Of a stretch of DNA of 64,000 nt, positions 59,001 through 64,000 are shown piece after piece (positions within the stretch are counted from its first letter, which is position 1; each line of letters begins with the position of its first letter). The notes beneath the pieces were generated by a model. It did no database searches and had not been told where the DNA came from. It saw only the letters and a list, made by a program, of their open reading frames with translations. The translations under genes and the position numbers were made by a program. Origin of the DNA: Tretioscincus oriximinensis (taxonomy: Eukaryota > Chordata > Lepidosauria > Squamata > Gymnophthalmidae); NCBI GenBank assembly GCA_022410635.1, contig JAJVDF010000192.1, forward strand, positions 1,219,024 to 1,283,023, written 5' to 3'.

Positions 59001-59548
59001 CCCCCGACACACAGACACACACACAGACACCCCACTCGGCTACATATCCCAGATGGGAAAAACCCTGCAGAAAGGTATTTGCATATGGTAATACACAGTT
59101 CATAGGATGCTGTTTAAAGAAAACCTCAGTCGTTGTTCTGCACAAAAGCTGAACTAGGAATAAAACTCAGCCCAGGTCTTTCTCCTCCCATTTTGCTATT
59201 TCAGGCTGACCAAGTAACCCAAAAACGCGCACCCCTCTCTGCCCGTGGACTGTCTTTCTCTGACACCCATTAACTACTTCTCAACAGCAATCCAGACCAT
59301 TAAAGGCATTTCCTAGTGAACTGAGTCTTTATTCATTGTTCTGGTACCACATGTACCCTTTCTTACTCCAGGGGCCCCCATGTAGCTAGGTGGGTCTTAC
59401 TTCCCATCCTATCTTTTCCATCGCCCTTACTCCAAGGCTGGCATGTTCTCCACATCTTTCCTGCTCTACAGAAGAAGAGGGCTCTATTCACACACAGATC
59501 AGTTTTTTAAAAAATAGCTCAAAATGTGTCAGAAAAGTGGGACTGAAA
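59001..59548. other. No feature recognised
   Basis: CA-rich start, then unique-looking sequence. CAGAAAG followed by GTATTTG near 59070 could serve as a splice donor, but there is no support for an exon. Confidence 0.35.
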
Positions 59549-59630
59549 TATACTGTTCAAAACAATTAAGGGAATACTTTCACATAACATGTTATGTTAA
59601 AGTGTTCCCTTAATTGTTTTGAGCAGTATA
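59549..59630. mobile_element. 82-bp near-perfect palindrome, mariner-type micro-MITE
   Basis: Starts TATACTGTTCAAAACAATTA and is mirrored by an end reading TATACTGCTCAAAACAATTA in reverse. The two 41-base halves match at 38 of 41, with no loop (centre ATAACA/TGTTAT at 59589-59590). The ends with TA are typical of Tc1/mariner MITEs, and TACTGCTCAAAA-type termini are known from mariner elements. Confidence 0.8.
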
Positions 59631-59859
59631 CATATGTGCTTTTATATTACCTTCAATGCATATTAGACCTCAAAAAGTCCTTCCAAAGAGAATTAGAGGG
59701 GGATCAAGGATGGCAAGAGAAAGGATAAGAACATTTGGACCACATACTACTGCCTCTAAGGCAATCGTAGGTTTTGATAACACCTAAATTTTAATCCAGC
59801 TTCTGTCCACTACTAGCTTCAATTAATCAGCCTATTCTGCCTTCGTTAGTCTCATCCAG
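59631..59859. other. No feature recognised
   Basis: Short unique-looking spacer. Confidence 0.35.
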
Positions 59860-59985
59860 AGTAAGGTGTCCTATTCTGGACACCCCAATTTTAAAAAGAC
59901 ATTGATTAACCGGAGCACATTCAAAAGAGAGCCATTAAGATGTTGTGCCTTCTGCAAACCCTGACCTGTGAGGAACAGTTAGAAA
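59860..59985 (+). mobile_element. CR1 LINE fragment (ORF2 C-terminal part)
   Basis: CTATTCTGGACACCCCAATT, TTAAAAAGACATTGA, GAGAGCCATTAAGATG and CTGTGAGGAACAGTTAG match the CR1/L3 ORF2 block encoding the YCVQFWSP-ERVQRRATKM region, in a diverged subfamily. It is cut at 59985 by the next, inverted CR1 insertion. Confidence 0.65.
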
Positions 59986-60172
59986 GAACATAAGAACATA
60001 AGAAGAGCCATACTGGATCAGGCCACAGCCCATCGAGTCCAGCATTCTGTGTCACACAGAGGCCCACCAGATGCACCCGGGCAGTCCGAACAGAGGAAAG
60101 CAAAATATGCTGCTCCTGTTCGTGACTCCCTGCAAATGGTATTTCAAGAGTCCTGCCTGTTGCTCCATCCCG

Positions 60173-60177
60173 GAGGC
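60173..60177. repeat. Left 5-bp target duplication of LTR
   Basis: GAGGC, identical to 60919-60923, within CR1. Confidence 0.8.
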
Positions 60178-60918
60178 TGTGGCGTCCTCCATTTTGAGGT
60201 TTGTGTTTCTTTTATTAACTTAGCAGATATCCCAGAGGGAGGGGGGAAGAGCGGGCCTGGGCAGGGGCGTGGCTTCCTGGTTCCCTGTTTAGGAGGGGGC
60301 ATGGCTGGAGGAGTCAGCCAATGGGGCCTCGAGTAGCCAGCTGGTGAGCGGTTAAAAAGGAAGCTGACCAGGGCTAGAGGCCTTTCTGTCGGGGACTTGT
60401 GGTGTAGCAAGTGACAGAGGGGTCCGCTTCTGATCTGCCTCAGAGGGAGGGGGTGGAAGTGTATGGTAGCCTGAAGGAGTCAAAGCTGAGGCTTGACTTG
60501 GGGCTGGAACAAATAAAGTGACACAGGGCCTGTCTCTTGAAGGATCTGGGAAACTAATGTTGCACTTGCTTGGTGTATGTGTGTGCTTGAGTCAGGCTTA
60601 CTTGATAAAAGCCGAAGCTTTATTATTCTTATCTTTCTTTCTATTTCTTATTTGTAAATAATAAACTTGTTATTTGTTTCATTTCAAACATCTCTCTCTT
60701 TCTTGATTTTTGTAACCACAAAATTAAGCACGCTACTGGTGGGGGCTGTGAATAAAGCCCTCATCCTGAGGTAAAATCTGAGGCCTTGTGTAGGCCGGAG
60801 GATAGTACTGTTGCTGCAAGCAGTCGTGGGTGCTGGCTTGGGCAACAGGGTGGATATTGTGGCACCCCTGACTGTGAGAGTCATCGAATAGTAGGGCCCT
60901 CAGGTAGGGGTCGCCACA
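60178..60918 (+). repeat. Solo LTR, 741 bp
   Basis: A complete LTR without internal sequence, the product of recombination between two LTRs. It begins TGTGGCG and ends CGCCACA, perfect 7-bp inverted ends of the TG...CA type. A 5-bp target GAGGC is duplicated on both sides. A CCAAT box (60317-60322), a TATA-like TTAAAAAG (60352-60359) and AATAAA signals (60512, 60660, 60751) occur in the order expected of U3-R-U5 in plus orientation. A 5-bp duplication fits Gypsy-type elements or some endogenous retroviruses; the family is undecided. Confidence 0.88.
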
Positions 60919-60923
60919 GAGGC
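60919..60923. repeat. Right 5-bp target duplication
   Basis: GAGGC; CR1 resumes after it. Confidence 0.8.
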
Positions 60924-61010
60924 TACATCCAGACAACTATCTTAGTATCCATTTATACCCTTAGTGTCCATAAACCTGTCTAGTCCTCCCAAACAGTTAT
61001 TTAAAACTAT

Positions 61011-61420
61011 TATTACCTTTCTAAAATAGAAATTTAAAAACTGCTTTTATCACTGCAAACAGGAACGGAATAGATATTTATGTTCTGCTATGGCTCACCA
61101 AATTCAGGTAAATGAAAATGATTATTAGCCATCTGCTCTTAGCGGTAGTTAAGCCTTGCTAAGGATCAACTGTGATCCAATACTGGGACTAGCAGTCCTA
61201 AAACCAGCGGAAGAGTCCATACTTTGAGGTTAGAAAGGCCCTAGGAATGTTTGGCCTGCAGAAGTGAAAATTGACAGAAGGTGTCACAGTGCAGAGAGAT
61301 CAGCCCTGTTTTCACTTGTACAAGGACTTGGAATAACAGGATGAAATTGCAAGGGAATACACCTTGAGTGCATCTGCATGAGGATTTTGTTATGTTATTA
61401 TTGCGTGACTATGGTTTGAT
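61011..61420. other. No feature recognised
   Basis: Unique-looking sequence. Confidence 0.4.
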
Positions 61421-61512
61421 GTCCAGCAAAGGAGCTAGCAACACTTTGAGACTAACTTGAGAAAAGTGGTTGGCATAAGCTTTCGTAGACAGGTCTACTT
61501 CTTCAGATGCTG
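61421..61512 (+). mobile_element. Fold-back family, single-arm copy
   Basis: GTCCAGCAAAGGAGCTAGCA, CTTTGAGACTAACTTGAG and TAAGCTTTCGTAGACAGG to TTCAGATGCTG match the first arm and loop of 3877-4050. It is flanked by ATGGTTTGAT (61411-61420) and ATGGTCTGAT (61513-61522), a 10-bp target duplication with one change. No second arm is present. Confidence 0.8.
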
Positions 61513-61522
61513 ATGGTCTGAT

Positions 61523-62568
61523 AGTCACACAGTTTAGTAGCACTCACACCACAGTGCCAAAAGCATAGCATGATATAGCATTATATCACTCCATATTAAA
61601 GTAGCAGCCTGTGTGTAGCGATTTTTCCCACTGCAGCATAACGACTTGTGGGGACACAAATGTTAAGTGCTGCCACTTGGAGGTGGCAAACATGCATGGT
61701 CACTGAAAATGATGCATGCTTGGACACCATTTGTGCACATTCGAGTTATTCCACCCTGGCAAAACACCTAAATGTGAAACGCCAAGCCAAGGTAAGTAGC
61801 GTCCTCATCACATACTTACCATACTGCTCTCCAGCCAGCTGGTCAGCCAGTGATATCACCTAATTCATTTATCACATGATATCACTTCATGGCATGATAT
61901 TGAACTGAGATCTTGGTGCACTCTTAGATGTTAGAAACAAATTTCTGACAGTGAGGGAGGATTAGGTAGACAGTCTGCTTTAAATGGATTTGAAGGCAGC
62001 CTAGAAGTTTCTGCACCTCCTTCCATTCCAGTAATCAACCTTTTATTTTTGTCACACCCATCCTTCTGTTCATTCACTTCAGCTTCTATTCACACACTAT
62101 TAAAAAAAAAGTAAAGTAGCTCAAAAACAGTTTAAAAGTAACAGTTGTCACATGCTACTGCTCCTAGCCCATCCCTTCTTACTTCCTGAGGTTTTATTGC
62201 AGATTTGAGGTGGATGGGAACAGTAGCTGCCATGCTACCAATTCTAAGTTATTTTTGAAACATTTATCAGAGTGCATGTGGATGCAGCCTAAACCTGCTT
62301 TACCAATAAGCAAAACATAACAAAAAGACTGAAAACTCTGGCAGCTGAAAATCTGATCAGTTTTATTTCCGAGGCAAAAACCTATTTGTAGAATGCTTAA
62401 AATGAAGAATTTTGTATCCACTTATTCTCATGACCAAAAAAATTATGTATTTGAATTTGACACTTTAATTAGCAGCAGGTATGAAACAAGGTTCTGTGTC
62501 ACTCAGGGCAAACATTAATTACTGTGTCTCTCCCTCAGTGTGGAGCCCATTTTGGCATCCCCATCAAT
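61523..62568. other. No gene recognised
   Basis: Unique-looking sequence. Confidence 0.4.
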
Positions 62569-62838
62569 CTGAAGAAGAACTGGGTTTTTATACTCCACTC
62601 TTCTCACCTGAAGGAACTCAATGCGGCTTACAAGCTATTTTTCGCCCAAAGGCTAACACTCCATCTTACCCATCACATTGTGATGGTACCTAACCATCTA
62701 CTTGCAAATGCTTGCTTTTGAATAGCTAGGTTGGCTGAAGCAAAGGCCATTCACTCCTTTCCACAAAACACACATGGGCCTCAAATGCCAACCTCTTTNT
62801 TGGAAGACTGTTCTTAACTTCTGCACCACCATGCGTCT
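62569..62838 (-). mobile_element. tRNA-derived SINE, head type C, minus strand
   Basis: GAAGAAGAACTGGGTTTTTA and CTTCTCACCTGAAGGAACTC at the left are the shared tail. GGTTGGCTGAAGCAAAGGCC follows, and the reverse of the right end (ATGGTGGTGCAGAAGTTAAG) is a head C variant. Confidence 0.83.
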
Positions 62839-63782
62839 GAGTCCTGGGATTGCCCCACCATCACCACTACCAATGTGGCCCAAATTAGCACACTTTAATA
62901 ATTAATCTTCAGTATATAAGGGTTTAGTTAGTACAATACAAGTCCTGATTACCCCACCCACCTCAACAATTTTTGTAAGAGCATAAGATTGCGCTCTTAT
63001 GCCTCATTAATTAATCTAGATAAATTATGAGTTCTGTATGCTTCTCCCCACTGCACTCAGTCATGCCAAAGACCTAACATATATAGAGGAAAGCTGCCTC
63101 CCAAGTTTCTTTAACCGTAAATTATGTTGACAAAAGGGGTGGCTAAATTCTGTGTTTTGGAGGAAGAAATTATAGTGAATGTCAGCAAGTCACACTTCCC
63201 CGTCCCCCCGAAAAAACAAAAACTGGTAGAGCTTTTGGTGAGACATTTTTTCTTAGAACCTTGCACATCTACAAAAATACTGGATCTAAAAAGCATTTTA
63301 AAATTCCAGATCTCATGAATTATTCCTTTTTGGAAATACTTGCAGGGATTCAATTCAAGTATTTTATCTACTCAGCGAAGCTGATCTAAATCTCGTATCT
63401 GTTTGACGACTAAAGATTTCTTGAATGAATGAAGATACTGCAAGGTCACCCATCCCTGATGTCCCCCTAAAATCCATAGTATCTAATGAAAACGGTGATG
63501 ATTCTGAAACTTACAGGTCAGCTTTGGTCAAGTCACTACATTTATTCAGACACTAATGTGTTGTTGCCTTCCGATGGGTGCTAATTACATTGTTCAAAGG
63601 TAAGGGTATGACGGTTTCCAATTTGCCTTTGATTAACTTGGAACGTATAGCCATTAGTTTATTCTTTAAAAAAAAACATTTATTTTCCCCTCACAATATG
63701 GTCAAAAGGATCTCGGCACAATGCACAAATCACATATCTAGCCTAGCACTGGAATTCCATCGACACAGATATGATAGTATGA
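62839..63782. other. No gene recognised
   Basis: Unique-looking sequence. Confidence 0.4.
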
Positions 63783-63824
63783 TATAGAAAGTATATCATA
63801 TAGAAAGTATATCATATAGAAAGT
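63783..63824. repeat. Short tandem repeat, 16-bp unit
   Basis: ATATAGAAAGTATATC occurs about 2.6 times in a row, just before a SINE head. Confidence 0.8.
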
Positions 63825-63850
63825 GAACAATTCTATCAACATTTCCTTAT

Positions 63851-64000
63851 CATAGCTCAGTTGCTTAGGAATTCGTCTCTCGCCTGGGAGATCGGGTTTC
63901 GAAGCCCTGTGTTGGAAGTGGGGAGGGATGAGCACCTTCCACTAGCCTGTAGCTCTAATCAACCCAGCTATTCGAAAGCATGAATTGCAAGAAATTGCAA
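63851..64000 (+). mobile_element. tRNA-derived SINE, head type B, cut by the window end
   Basis: CATAGCTCAGTTGCTTAGGA, box B-like GGTTTCGAAGCCC, GAGCACCTTCCACTAGCC and TTGCAAGAAATTGCAA match 40315-40620 closely. The tail lies beyond the window. Confidence 0.9.

Larger units (their letters stand above)
59988..61010 (-). mobile_element. CR1-clade LINE 3' end, minus strand, split by a solo LTR
   Basis: 59988-60177 is the reverse of a CR1 3' UTR (AAGAACATAAGAAGAGCCAT, CATCCCGGAGGC). After the LTR and its duplicated GAGGC, it resumes at 60924 (TACATCCAGACAACTATC, TTAGTGTCCATAAACCTGTC). The copy itself sits in the older CR1 at 59860. Confidence 0.9.

Noticed and set aside
57923..59145. Long overlapping ORFs (up to 326 codons) on both strands
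   Set aside because: They lie in GC-rich, purine/pyrimidine-skewed CpG-island sequence, overlap in several frames, have low-complexity Pro/Gly/Ser/Arg content and run into the gap. Composition explains them.

Overview
This window is an almost gene-free stretch of a vertebrate nuclear genome, most likely a squamate reptile (a lizard; gecko-like affinity is possible but not established). Three things point there. Several tRNA-headed SINEs carry the GCCAGT / CTTGGGCCAGTCACAG core typical of squamate Sauria-type SINEs. Many fragments of CR1-clade LINEs end in TTCTTATGTTCTTATG. L1, L2-like, BovB-like, Gypsy, solo-LTR and hAT/Tc-mariner debris lies alongside. The base composition is AT-rich. Scattered single Ns and one 40-N gap (58961-59000) show a draft assembly. 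I found no convincing protein-coding exon, tRNA gene, rRNA gene or CRISPR. Nearly every predicted ORF is short and is either a repeat or a chance frame.

Layout. 1-8 kb: single-copy-looking sequence with one SINE (2047-2304) and a fold-back retroposon-like element (3877-4050). 8-20 kb: a 504-bp hAT-type fold-back MITE with a perfect 8-bp target duplication (8099-8602), a tRNA-like hairpin cluster (11.1-11.25 kb), a reversed SINE and CR1 tails. 20.5-22.6 kb: the largest LINE, a 5'-truncated CR1 with a dead reverse transcriptase. 25-31.6 kb: a 1.05-kb TIR element, a CR1 fragment split by a 147-bp hAT MITE, a 5S-rRNA-like remnant, an (ATG)41 microsatellite and an L2-like LINE. 34-42.8 kb: CR1, SINE, L1, BovB-tail and hAT pieces plus an unexplained 156-codon ORF. 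43.4-44.1 kb: a repeat-poor block that could be a conserved non-coding element. 44.4-47.4 kb: a Tigger/pogo-like MITE, an L1 3' end, a SINE and a TIR MITE. 47.46-52.73 kb: a decayed Ty3/Gypsy retrotransposon with both LTRs, carrying a nested SINE. 53.5-56.3 kb: L1 and CR1 tails and a small retrocopy with a 20-bp target duplication. 58.1-59.0 kb: a CpG-rich, GC-rich island cut by the assembly gap, the best candidate for a gene promoter. 59.5-64 kb: an 82-bp near-perfect palindrome, a complete 741-bp solo LTR inside a CR1 tail, and more SINEs.

The elements do not work together as a pathway. They record a history: LINEs (CR1, L1, L2, BovB) supplied the copying machinery, SINEs borrowed it, and DNA transposons inserted into older LINE copies (hAT into CR1 at 27.2 kb, LTR into CR1 at 60.2 kb, SINE into Gypsy at 50.7 kb). 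No undescribed gene system was found. The most notable material is the set of palindromic non-autonomous elements with clear insertion signatures, and a group of SINEs that share one tail but have at least two different tRNA-like heads.
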